The translations under genes and the position numbers were made by a program. A stretch of DNA of 5,263 nucleotides from an uncultured Bacilli bacterium. Lineage in GTDB: Bacteria; Bacillota_I; Bacilli_A; RF39; UBA660. Where the stretch lies: positions 1 to 5,263 of the forward strand of contig CAKORQ010000078.1 of assembly GCA_934101445.1 (NCBI GenBank), given 5' to 3'. Below are positions 1 to 4,590 of this stretch, piece by piece. Position 1 is the stretch's first letter; every line of letters begins with the position of its first letter. Below the pieces are notes generated by a model. The model did no database searches. It saw nothing but the letters and a program-made list of their open reading frames with translations, and was not told the origin of the DNA.

Positions 1-61
1 CTTGTCCTTTTTTTTATTTTTTACGTTAGTACCTAACACTAAAAATAAAAAAAAGTACAAG
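1..61. repeat. Large symmetric hairpin (61-nt inverted repeat)
   Basis: Positions 1-21 and 41-61 are complementary at 20 of 21 positions; the only mismatch is 6 against 56. In the same register an inner stem GTTAG (25-29) pairs with CTAAC (33-37) around the loop TAC. The arms carry an A/T tract on either strand, as in bidirectional terminators. The element begins exactly at the window edge, so it may be longer, and the gene it might terminate would lie outside. A transposable-element end or a cruciform site is equally possible; no mobile-element gene is adjacent. Confidence 0.6.
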
Positions 62-111
62 CCCCTGCTGGTATTTTCTTTATTTTTTTTTCTAAAAAAT
101 GCTTGCAGTTT

Positions 112-190
112 GCTTCGCACCACATATTCCACCAGTAGAAATCGGAGCGAAGCTCCTGCCCTCGGCTTCGCACCAGACATTCCACCAGTA
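112..190. repeat. Two 26-bp direct repeats flanking a competing hairpin
   Basis: Positions 112-137 and 165-190 agree at 24 of 26 bases; both begin GCTTCGCACCA and end ATTCCACCAGTA. Between them, 144-156 forms the small hairpin GGAGC-GAA-GCTCC. Its centre GCGAAGC (147-153) is also perfectly complementary to GCTTCGC in either flanking repeat (112-118 or 165-171), so three mutually exclusive pairings exist. CTGGTA (68-73) and TACCAG (195-200) could close the whole block. The block is much richer in G+C than its surroundings. It could be a protein-binding array or a regulatory RNA; I recognise no family. I see no credible protein gene in 1-351. Confidence 0.55.
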
Positions 191-200
191 TTTTTACCAG

Positions 201-229
201 TTATTCACTTGTGGACAAGTTGTGAAAAA
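201..229. other. Cluster of three DnaA-box-like 9-mers
   Basis: Compared with the DnaA-box consensus TTATNCACA, three adjacent 9-mers each match at 8 of 9 positions: 201-209 on plus (TTATTCACT), 210-218 on minus (TTGTCCACA) and 221-229 on minus (TTTTTCACA). The middle box lies in a palindrome, ACTTGT-GG-ACAAGT (207-220). An AT-rich tract follows at about 230-300 and could serve as an unwinding element. No dnaA, rep or parA gene is in the window, so origin function is only a possibility. The boxes could instead be regulatory DnaA sites or chance matches in AT-rich DNA. Confidence 0.35.
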
Positions 230-321
230 CTATTAACAATGGTAAAAAATGGTCATAATTATTAAAAAAAATTTCTGATATATGAAAAAAAATTTAATAT
301 TGGATTGGTACGAAATAAAAT

Positions 322-367
322 AAAGCAATTTAATACCAGCCATAAAGCTAATTAAAATTGCTTTTTT
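322..367. terminator. Bidirectional intrinsic terminator at the sigma gene 3' end
   Basis: AAAGCAATTTAAT (322-334) pairs with ATTAAAATTGCTTT (351-364) with one bulged base, giving about 13 bp. Reading minus, the stem is followed by a T-rich tail of the form TTTATTTTATTT, so it terminates the sigma gene, whose stop codon (352-354) lies inside the stem. Reading plus, it is followed by a run of six T (362-367), so it could also stop transcripts entering from the left. Confidence 0.6.
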
Positions 368-876
368 AGCTTTTGTAAGACCTTGTTTTTTCTCTTAACT
401 AGGGTAATATACTTCAAATTATACTTAGCAGACATCTCTATCAGGCTAAGATTATTATAAAAATAATCAATTATTATTCTTCTTTCATCAGGTTTTAAAT
501 GAGCTAAAGCAAGTTTTAATTTATCTACATTCAATTTATGAACTACAACAGAATCCAAATCAATTGTATCTTCAATAAAATCGTAATGATCTATACAGAT
601 ATTACGATTAGTTTTTATAAAACTATAAACATTATTCTTACAAGATTTAATGTAATAAGGAGTGAAAGGATAAGTAGAATCATCATATTTATCTAAACAT
701 TTTATTAAAGTTAAATAACATTCTTGCTTTAAATCTTCAAACTCATAAGAATCATTAGAAACAGTTTTTAAAAAATTATTAATAAAAGGGAGATAGTTAT
801 TGAATAATTCTATTAAGGCTTGTTGATTTCCATTTTTAGAAAGGATTATTAATTCATTTATATTTTTTAAATCCAT
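352..876 (-). CDS. Small sigma-70 family RNA polymerase sigma factor
   Basis: This 174-residue protein would direct RNA polymerase core to a specific promoter set. The N-terminus (about residues 1-40, NELIILSKNGNQQALIELF) resembles the HTH_16 segment common in short clostridial sigma-like proteins. Residues 45-90 look like sigma region 2 (DLKQECYLTLIKCLDKYD, then FTPYYIKSCKNNVYSFIK). Residues 119-171 look like region 4 (HLKPDERRII, then a helix-turn-helix ending VKRKNKVLQKLK). At 174 residues it is the size of ECF, group-5 (TcdR/UviA/BotR-like) or SigO-like factors and much shorter than SigA. The start is fixed by AGGAGGA on the minus strand at 882-888, five bases from the ATG. No anti-sigma gene is adjacent. 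A yvrJ gene nearby recalls the B. subtilis sigO/rsoA/yvrJ locus, so control of the small-protein genes at 2801-4567 is a reasonable inference. The exact subgroup is uncertain. Confidence 0.85.
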   Translation of the reverse strand: MDLKNINELIILSKNGNQQALIELFNNYLPFINNFLKTVSNDSYEFEDLKQECYLTLIKCLDKYDDSTYPFTPYYIKSCKNNVYSFIKTNRNICIDHYDFIEDTIDLDSVVVHKLNVDKLKLALAHLKPDERRIIIDYFYNNLSLIEMSAKYNLKYITLVKRKNKVLQKLKKQF

Positions 877-907
877 TAGTTTCCTCCTAATTTATACTGC
901 TAAAAAT

Positions 908-936
908 ATTATAGAAAAAATTAATATAAATGAAAA
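908..936 (-). promoter_or_regulatory. Predicted housekeeping promoter of the sigma gene
   Basis: On the minus strand a perfect -10 TATAAT (908-913) is preceded, after 17 bp, by TTTTCA (931-936), a 4-of-6 match to the -35 consensus. Initiation near 901 would leave a leader of about 25 nt containing the Shine-Dalgarno site. The region is very AT-rich, so chance matches are common. Confidence 0.45.
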
Positions 937-1036
937 TAAAAGAGATTATATTTAAAATTTGGAAAATTGAAAGTTAGATTAAAAATAAAATTTATGATAA
1001 TTTTACTGGTAAGAAGAAATTGGAAGAAAAAAATTG

Positions 1037-1065
1037 TTGTGAAATAATAAAGGAATAGTTATAAT
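1037..1065 (+). promoter_or_regulatory. Near-consensus sigma-A promoter reading toward the structured RNA
   Basis: TTGTGA (1037-1042, 4 of 6 to -35) is followed, after exactly 17 bp, by a perfect TATAAT (1060-1065). Initiation would fall near 1072. Nothing protein-coding begins until 2070, so the transcript would first cross the hairpin at 1108-1145, the repeat array at 1221-1358 and the structured region at 1480-1990. It is divergent from the sigma-gene promoter at 908-936. Confidence 0.5.
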
Positions 1066-1103
1066 AAATGAGAAATATATTTTAGAAAATATTTTTTTGC
1101 AAC

Positions 1104-1145
1104 AAAAAAAGGCTTCTTCTAGTTTTGCCGACTCAAGAAACCTTT
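1104..1145 (-). terminator. Intrinsic terminator oriented on the minus strand
   Basis: AAAGGCTTCTT (1108-1118) pairs with AAGAAACCTTT (1135-1145), 10 of 11 positions, around a 16-nt loop. On the minus strand the stem runs into a U tract given by the A run at 1104-1110. On the plus strand no U tract follows the stem. The terminated transcript would have to come from higher coordinates, yet no minus-strand protein gene lies between here and 2801. It may stop an antisense transcript, insulate the sigma gene, or act as a 5' hairpin on the plus transcript from 1072. Confidence 0.5.
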
Positions 1146-1220
1146 AGACCTAAAAACAAATTAATAAATTACAACTAATAACTACGAAAAAACCATGTTA
1201 TTTAGTTCAGCTAAGGAAAT

Positions 1221-1358
1221 AAAAATTAAAAATTAAAAATTAAAACCTAAACCCAAGTTAAAACCCAAATTAAAACCTCAGTTAAAACCTCAGTTAAAAC
1301 CTAAATTTAAAACCTAAATTTAAAACCTAAATTTAAAAGCTAAAATTTAAAACCTCTG
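1221..1358. repeat. Tandem array of 12-14-nt TTAAAACCT repeats
   Basis: Three AAAAATT units (1221-1241) lead into nine units beginning TTAAAA. Unit starts are 1240, 1258, 1270, 1282, 1294, 1307, 1320, 1333 and 1347; most units are 12-14 nt, the first is 18. Two are TTAAAACCTCAG and three are TTAAAACCTAAAT. All frames are interrupted by stops, so the array is not coding. The near-helical 12-13-bp spacing with a conserved CC resembles iterons or an operator array, but simple slippage of AT-rich DNA would also produce it. It lies between the plus promoter at 1037-1065 and the structured RNA. Confidence 0.8.
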
Positions 1359-1479
1359 TTAATTTATTAAACGCTTTGTTCATAAACATATTATATTTTA
1401 ACTGTCGAAATAAGTCAATATAATTTAATATACACTTTTTGGTAGGAAAAAATGAGTATATTTTTTAATTAAATAGAGC

Positions 1480-1990
1480 TGTAGAGATGTTAATCTACAT
1501 AAAAAATAACAAGTGTTGAGCTGAATAATCACTTAAAAATAACAGTATGGACTAACCATCCATTGAATCACCGTCAGAGGGTGACGGGCTACCGCACGTT
1601 GCTTTTTCGGTGTACTAGAACCGTAAAGACTAATTATCCTCCTACAAGGATAAGCGGAGTGGCTGTCCTGCACACTATGAAAGCCTATGGCAAGTAATAG
1701 TGAGAGGAGCAAGCGAGTAGGTGTGGTGCCTACAGGTTATTTTATTGCAGACCTTAAACCTTTGAGCTTGGCTGGTAGTAATACTAGCAGATGAACACGG
1801 ATACCTCGATATACTATACAAAGTATATTTATCCTTTATCTCTCTCTCAGAATTTCATAAAAAATATGTGGAATTCTGAGAGGGAGAGAAAAAGCCGTGT
1901 TCCTGATGCCGACCAAAGTATATGCAAGCTTCAACCCTGCAGTCAATAGCTAAAACTAAAAGATTGCATAGGCTTTGGCGAGGGGGCTAG
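1480..1990 (+). ncRNA. Large, highly structured RNA candidate (class not recognised)
   Basis: No ORF fits here, but stems are dense: 1480-1485/1494-1499, 1511-1515/1530-1534, 1547-1551/1559-1563, 1571-1576/1582-1587, 1602-1605 plus 1608-1611 with 1620-1623 plus 1625-1628, 1634-1640/1647-1653, 1673-1678/1697-1702, 1717-1721/1729-1733, 1764-1770/1925-1931, 1772-1779/1783-1790 (one mismatch), 1793-1800/1895-1902, 1808-1815/1822-1829 and 1835-1859/1867-1891. The arms 1764/1931 and 1793/1902 share one register, giving a discontinuous long helix. AAAGCCTATG (1680-1689), inside the loop of the 1673-1702 hairpin, is perfectly complementary to CATAGGCTTT (1967-1976), a pseudoknot. Strand: wobbles 1843/1883, 1855/1871 and 1858/1868 pair only in the plus RNA. 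Ends are uncertain. A TATAAT at 1419-1424 lacks a good -35; the promoter at 1037-1065 is better. No intrinsic terminator follows, so it could be a long leader of the 2070 gene. Its style recalls OLE, GOLLD and ROOL RNAs, without a recognised signature. Confidence 0.75.
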
Positions 1991-2037
1991 ATAATACTAT
2001 TTATTAATATATATGTATAACTTATAATAAATAAAGG

Positions 2038-2055
2038 AATAATAATAATAATAAT
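2038..2055 (+). repeat. (AAT)6 microsatellite touching the ribosome-binding site
   Basis: Six AAT triplets end directly at the AAGGAG Shine-Dalgarno site (2056-2061) of the gene starting at 2070. A possible -10 TATAAT lies at 2023-2028 but has only a weak -35, so the repeat would fall at or just after the start of any transcript from it. Copy-number change would alter the leader, not the reading frame. Confidence 0.6.
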
Positions 2056-2069
2056 AAGGAGATGTTTAT

Positions 2070-2681
2070 ATGAATGATTACAACTACTATAAAAAGATAT
2101 GGTGTGAAATGGTTAGTGGCATTGTATTTAAATCTAGGTTAAGTGAGTATAGAAAATTATATGAATACATTACTACTAATAAAGATTACCTTCATGGAGT
2201 AAATGTGGGAAAATATGAAGAGCTATTTAAAGACGAGATTGATTATATTATAACCAGCATATCTTTAGGAAAGAAATTAACTAAAGATTATTGGGGTGTT
2301 GAATTAAAGATAATTGATGATACGGATCTGCAGAAAGAGTACTATTTAGTTAGAAGAGTAAATAAATTATTTGAAATAGTTTATACTGATGATATTACAA
2401 ATATTATTAATGCAGATGTTGTAAATGGCTTCAATTGTAATAATTACATTTGTATATATCATAATGAAAGTTCAAGCCATAAGAATTTAATTATAAAAAA
2501 TAATGATACTCATATCCAGTTGTATGGAACAATTGCATTTTCTAATATTGAGAAAACAAATGTTTCAATAAATTATACTAAGCCTTCCATAGCTCAAATG
2601 GTTGAAATAATACAAAACACTAAGTTTATGTTGGGCGACGGTGTTCTGGATTTAAATTATTTAGCAGAAAAACATATATAA
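2070..2681 (+). CDS. Hypothetical 203-residue cytoplasmic protein
   Basis: I do not recognise this protein. The ATG at 2070 is supported by AAGGAG at 2056-2061, eight bases upstream. The sequence is soluble in character, without signal peptide, membrane segment, cysteine clusters or obvious nucleotide-binding motif. The first 70 residues are rich in Tyr, Lys and Glu and probably helical (KIWCEMVSGIVFKSRLSEYRKLYEYI). The middle and C-terminal parts look more mixed alpha/beta (VELKIIDD, YICIYHNESSSHKNLII). Length and A/T-rich codon use match the neighbours, so it appears to be an intact gene. It lies directly downstream of the structured RNA, 80 to 95 bases from the last clear RNA element, and may share its transcript. 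A bidirectional terminator at 2777-2815 closes it. No function is proposed. Confidence 0.85.
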   Translation: MNDYNYYKKIWCEMVSGIVFKSRLSEYRKLYEYITTNKDYLHGVNVGKYEELFKDEIDYIITSISLGKKLTKDYWGVELKIIDDTDLQKEYYLVRRVNKLFEIVYTDDITNIINADVVNGFNCNNYICIYHNESSSHKNLIIKNNDTHIQLYGTIAFSNIEKTNVSINYTKPSIAQMVEIIQNTKFMLGDGVLDLNYLAEKHI

Positions 2682-2776
2682 ATATAGAAATTAACTGCAA
2701 TATTCAATATAATAATGATTTGGATTTGAAAAAAATTGAAACTTATATTAGTTACTAAAAAAATATTTTCAAAATA

Positions 2777-2815
2777 TAAAAAAGCTAGGAATGAATATTC
2801 CTAGCTATCTTTTTT
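2777..2815. terminator. Bidirectional terminator between convergent genes
   Basis: AGCTAGGAAT (2783-2792) pairs perfectly with ATTCCTAGCT (2797-2806) around the loop GAAT. On the minus strand the stem is followed at once by a U run (A tract 2778-2783), and the yvrJ stop codon (2801-2803) sits within the stem. On the plus strand six T follow at 2810-2815, serving the gene that ends at 2681. Confidence 0.85.
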
Positions 2816-2983
2816 ATCATCAAGGTACTTATCTTTAAATTCCATTTTTTCTATTGTTAAAGTTAACTTATTTATAGAATTTGATAGTGTTTCTATTTTA
2901 CTTTCCATTCGTATTAATAGAAATAATGTAATTGCAATTGGAAAACCCAAATTTGCTATACTCTGGAAAATTGTAGAATCCAT
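2801..2983 (-). CDS. yvrJ: YvrJ-family small membrane protein
   Basis: This 60-residue protein has a single hydrophobic segment at about residues 8-24 (SIANLGFPIAITLFLLIRM), then a charged amphipathic helix (ESKIETLSNSINKLTLTIEKMEFKDKYLDDKKDS). The NLGFPIAITLFLLIRMESKIETLS block is the hallmark of the YvrJ family (Pfam YvrJ), and the length is typical. The short N-terminus and basic/coiled C-terminus give a phage-holin or regulator-like look, but the function is unknown. The start is supported by AGGAGG on minus at 2993-2998. In B. subtilis, yvrJ belongs to the SigO-RsoA regulon next to the sigma genes; here a sigma gene lies about 2 kb away and DUF1659/DUF2922 genes are divergent. Control by that sigma factor is an inference. 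Confidence 0.85.
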   Translation of the reverse strand: MDSTIFQSIANLGFPIAITLFLLIRMESKIETLSNSINKLTLTIEKMEFKDKYLDDKKDS

Positions 2984-3014
2984 TTAAAAATTCCTCCTTT
3001 TTTTAAAAAATATT

Positions 3015-3042
3015 TTTATAATAAATAGTATAGAATTGTAAA
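3015..3042 (-). promoter_or_regulatory. yvrJ: Possible promoter of yvrJ in the divergent intergenic region
   Basis: On the minus strand TTTACA (3037-3042, 5 of 6 to -35) lies 16 bp before TATAAA (3015-3020, 5 of 6 to -10), giving a start near 3008 and a 25-nt leader. For the opposite direction, toward 3089, I find no good sigma-A -35/-10 pair. That leaves room for an alternative-sigma promoter in 2984-3076. Confidence 0.35.
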
Positions 3043-3088
3043 TTTTATAAGCAAAATTGGAAATGATAAAAAAGGGGTGTTTACATTT

Positions 3089-3322
3089 ATGGGAATAAAT
3101 TACAAGGTAATAGCTACCAACGGAATAATTGAATATGAGGACTTGAGTGCTGGTAAAAATGGAAAAAATTTAAAAAACTTTTTTTTACCGAAAGTGAAAA
3201 TAAATGCAGATAAGGACAAGATTTACATTGTACTAAAAGCTATTTCTGAAGTAATGGACAAGCCAGTAAATAATTTCTATATTCAAGAAAAATTTGAAAT
3301 CGTGGAGGTAGAAAATGAATAA
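3089..3322 (+). CDS. Diverged DUF1659-like small protein
   Basis: This is a 77-residue protein read from the ATG at 3089. An in-frame GTG at 3077 overlaps the Shine-Dalgarno AAGGGGTG (3072-3079) itself, so the ATG, nine bases beyond, is the better start. The second half (VKINADKDKIYIVLKAISEVMDKPVNNFYIQEKFEIVE) lines up with the canonical DUF1659 protein at 3652 (SINEQLTDDILYAFAGQVAGIL...YYYVNDTSML): a short strand, an acidic turn, a helix containing IY, then an aromatic pair and a polar tail. Its position before a DUF2922-type gene supports the assignment. The N-terminal third differs from the family. The stop overlaps the next start by 8 bases, so the two are translationally coupled. The family's function is unknown. 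Confidence 0.75.
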   Translation: MGINYKVIATNGIIEYEDLSAGKNGKNLKNFFLPKVKINADKDKIYIVLKAISEVMDKPVNNFYIQEKFEIVEVENE

Positions 3323-3536
3323 TATTGTTTATACTTTATATTTAGATTTTAAAAATGAAAATGAAAAGCTTGTTAGATTTAGAATCCCACAAGTACCAGG
3401 TGATTTAGATAAAGATAAAATAATAAATTTAATGAATATTTTTATTGAAAATCAAGATATTTTTGATTTGGATAGCAGACTTGTAGAAAGTCTTGGAGCT
3501 AATATAGAAGGTAGAACCAACAGCACTATTAAATAA
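3315..3536 (+). CDS. DUF2922-family small protein (diverged copy)
   Basis: This 73-residue protein shows the DUF2922 pattern: an N-terminal strand (YTLYLDFKNENEKLVRFRIPQV), a DLDKDKI turn, a helix (INLMNIFIENQDIF) and a C-terminal strand ending GANIEGRTNSTIK. It matches the second copy at 3897 in the positions YTL, F, V, DL, I, M, FI, N, I, A and T. Shine-Dalgarno GGAGG at 3304-3308 lies inside the upstream gene, and the ATG sits in ATGAATAA, which also ends that gene, so coupled synthesis is expected. No signal peptide or membrane segment is present. The molecular role of the family is not known; its fixed pairing with DUF1659 suggests a two-subunit complex (inference). Confidence 0.8.
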   Translation: MNNIVYTLYLDFKNENEKLVRFRIPQVPGDLDKDKIINLMNIFIENQDIFDLDSRLVESLGANIEGRTNSTIK

Positions 3537-3651
3537 ATAGTAATATTAAATATAAAAAAATTATAATTTTTCTTATTTCAATATATATTTATATGAAATG
3601 TTATTAAATAAATTATTTTTATATTAATAAAACCAATAAAGAGGTGATTTT

Positions 3652-3876
3652 ATGGCAGTTACAAGAGATAGTAAGACTACTACTTTATCAATTGAAATTG
3701 AAAACGGAACTGATAGCAAGGGCCAAACAATTTATAAAAAGAAAACTATTACTTCAATCAATGAACAATTAACAGACGATATTTTATATGCTTTTGCTGG
3801 CCAAGTAGCAGGAATCCTATCAGGTGAACATAGATACTACTATGTAAATGATACTTCTATGCTAAAAAACTCATAG
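3652..3876 (+). CDS. DUF1659-family small protein (canonical copy)
   Basis: This 74-residue protein carries the usual DUF1659 layout: MAVTRDSKTTTLSIEIENGTD, then KKKTITSINEQ, then an acidic/helical segment LTDDILYAFAGQVAGILSGE, then RYYYVNDTSML. The length is normal for the family. AGAGGTG, seven bases before the ATG, sets the start. It is separated from the preceding pair by 115 bp of very AT-rich DNA (about 3537-3651), which includes a 16-nt perfect palindrome at 3556-3571 but no clear terminator or sigma-A promoter. The DUF2922 gene follows 20 bp downstream. No function is known for the family. Confidence 0.9.
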   Translation: MAVTRDSKTTTLSIEIENGTDSKGQTIYKKKTITSINEQLTDDILYAFAGQVAGILSGEHRYYYVNDTSMLKNS

Positions 3877-3896
3877 TAAAAAAGGAGGGATAATAC

Positions 3897-4118
3897 ATGA
3901 GCTATACTTTACAAATGGTTTTTGAAACAATTGTTGGAGAGCAAATCACTTACTCTATTTCAGATGTAAGAACTGATTTAACTCAAGAAGAGATAAGTAC
4001 ATTCATGGATTTTATTATAACTAATAATGCTATTACTACTTCTAAGGGTAAAGTAACAAAAAAGGTTAAAGCTACTGTTGTTCAAAAAACTCAAACTAGC
4101 TATAACTTTGCTGAATAG
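3897..4118 (+). CDS. DUF2922-family small protein (canonical copy)
   Basis: This 73-residue protein follows the DUF2922 pattern: SYTLQMVFETIVGEQITYSISDVRTDLT, a helix EEISTFMDFIITNNAI, then GKVTKKVKATVVQKTQTSYNF. The start is supported by AAGGAGGG about eight bases before the ATG. It is the second gene of the canonical pair and ends ten bases before a strong intrinsic terminator. Compared with the first copy at 3315 it keeps the same core positions but has a basic C-terminal strand (KGKVTKKVKATVV). It is probably cytoplasmic, with unknown role. Confidence 0.9.
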   Translation: MSYTLQMVFETIVGEQITYSISDVRTDLTQEEISTFMDFIITNNAITTSKGKVTKKVKATVVQKTQTSYNFAE

Positions 4119-4127
4119 TTAAAATTA

Positions 4128-4154
4128 TAGAGGGGTTAACCCTCTATTTTTTTT
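4128..4154 (+). terminator. Intrinsic terminator after the DUF1659/DUF2922 genes
   Basis: TAGAGGG (4128-4134) pairs perfectly with CCCTCTA (4140-4146) around GTTAA and is followed by eight T. Only 19 bases separate the T run from the ATG of the helix-turn-helix gene at 4174, so that gene must be read through or have a promoter inside or upstream of the DUF2922 gene. Confidence 0.9.
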
Positions 4155-4173
4155 ATTACTTGGAGGATTTAAT

Positions 4174-4416
4174 ATGAAAGGTTTAAGGGGATTTGATGAA
4201 CATCTAAAAAAATTAATGTTGAAAAAACATATTACTCCATATCAATTATCAGCCAAAACTGGAGTTTCAAAAAGTTATATATATGCGTTATGCAATGGGA
4301 CTAATACAAACCCCTCAATTGAAGTTTGCAGGAGAATAGCTTTTAGTTTAAATATTGAACTTATTGAGCTAATTGATGTTAAAATAGATTTGAAAGAAGG
4401 TGTTAATAATGACTAA
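4174..4416 (+). CDS. XRE/Cro-type helix-turn-helix regulator
   Basis: This 80-residue DNA-binding protein has an HTH_3/XRE fold at about residues 8-66. LKKLMLKKHITPYQLSAKTGVSKSYIYALCNGTNTNPSIEVCRRIAFSLNIEL contains the turn AKTGVSKS, the recognition helix SYIYALCNG and the usual NPSIEVCRRIAFSLNI helix. No further domain is present, so it is a minimal regulator that probably dimerises on a short operator. GGAGG at 4162-4166 sets the start. It lies just behind a strong terminator, and its stop overlaps the next gene's start by 8 bases, so the two form a coupled pair. An antitoxin-like or autorepressor role is possible, but no toxin is recognised. Confidence 0.88.
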   Translation: MKGLRGFDEHLKKLMLKKHITPYQLSAKTGVSKSYIYALCNGTNTNPSIEVCRRIAFSLNIELIELIDVKIDLKEGVNND

Positions 4417-4567
4417 AAATAATTTATCTATTGACTTTAAAAACCAAGAAGTTGACAAAGATAAAGTTGAAGCAGTTACTAAATTCTATCAGGAAAAAAG
4501 AAAAAATGATGTAAATGCTACAGTTAACAGAGGTAATAAAGGTATTTCTATTAGAATTAATAAATAG
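4409..4567 (+). CDS. 52-residue hypothetical protein coupled to the HTH gene
   Basis: The protein begins MTKNNLSIDFKNQEVD and ends NRGNKGISIRINK. It is charged, soluble and probably contains one helix (DKVEAVTKFYQEKRKND). I do not recognise the family. The start lies in ATGACTAA, whose last codon ends the HTH gene, and AGAAGG at 4395-4400 gives a plausible ribosome site. Codon use matches the neighbours. The overlap suggests the product acts with, or is dosed against, the HTH regulator. The next stretch changes sharply in base composition, so this appears to be the last gene of the block. Confidence 0.7.
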   Translation: MTKNNLSIDFKNQEVDKDKVEAVTKFYQEKRKNDVNATVNRGNKGISIRINK

Positions 4568-4590
4568 TTTGGAGCAATTTCTTTGACTGG

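Noticed and set aside
2..265. 87-codon plus-strand frame over the left end
   Set aside because: It translates the large hairpin, the direct repeats and the DnaA-like boxes, and has no ribosome site at a sensible start; composition is low complexity (Phe/Lys runs).
993..1046. 17-codon plus-strand frame MIILLVRRNWKKKIVVK
   Set aside because: No Shine-Dalgarno site and too short; it overlaps the promoter at 1037-1065.
1540..1990. Self-splicing intron
   Set aside because: GACTA at 1628-1632 briefly recalls a group I core, but the P, Q and S elements are missing. No group II domain V, 5' GTGCG or intron-encoded protein is seen.
3556..3571. 16-nt palindrome AAAAATTATAATTTTT as a terminator
   Set aside because: It has no loop or G/C pairs and would not form a stable RNA hairpin; it is expected by chance in such AT-rich DNA.
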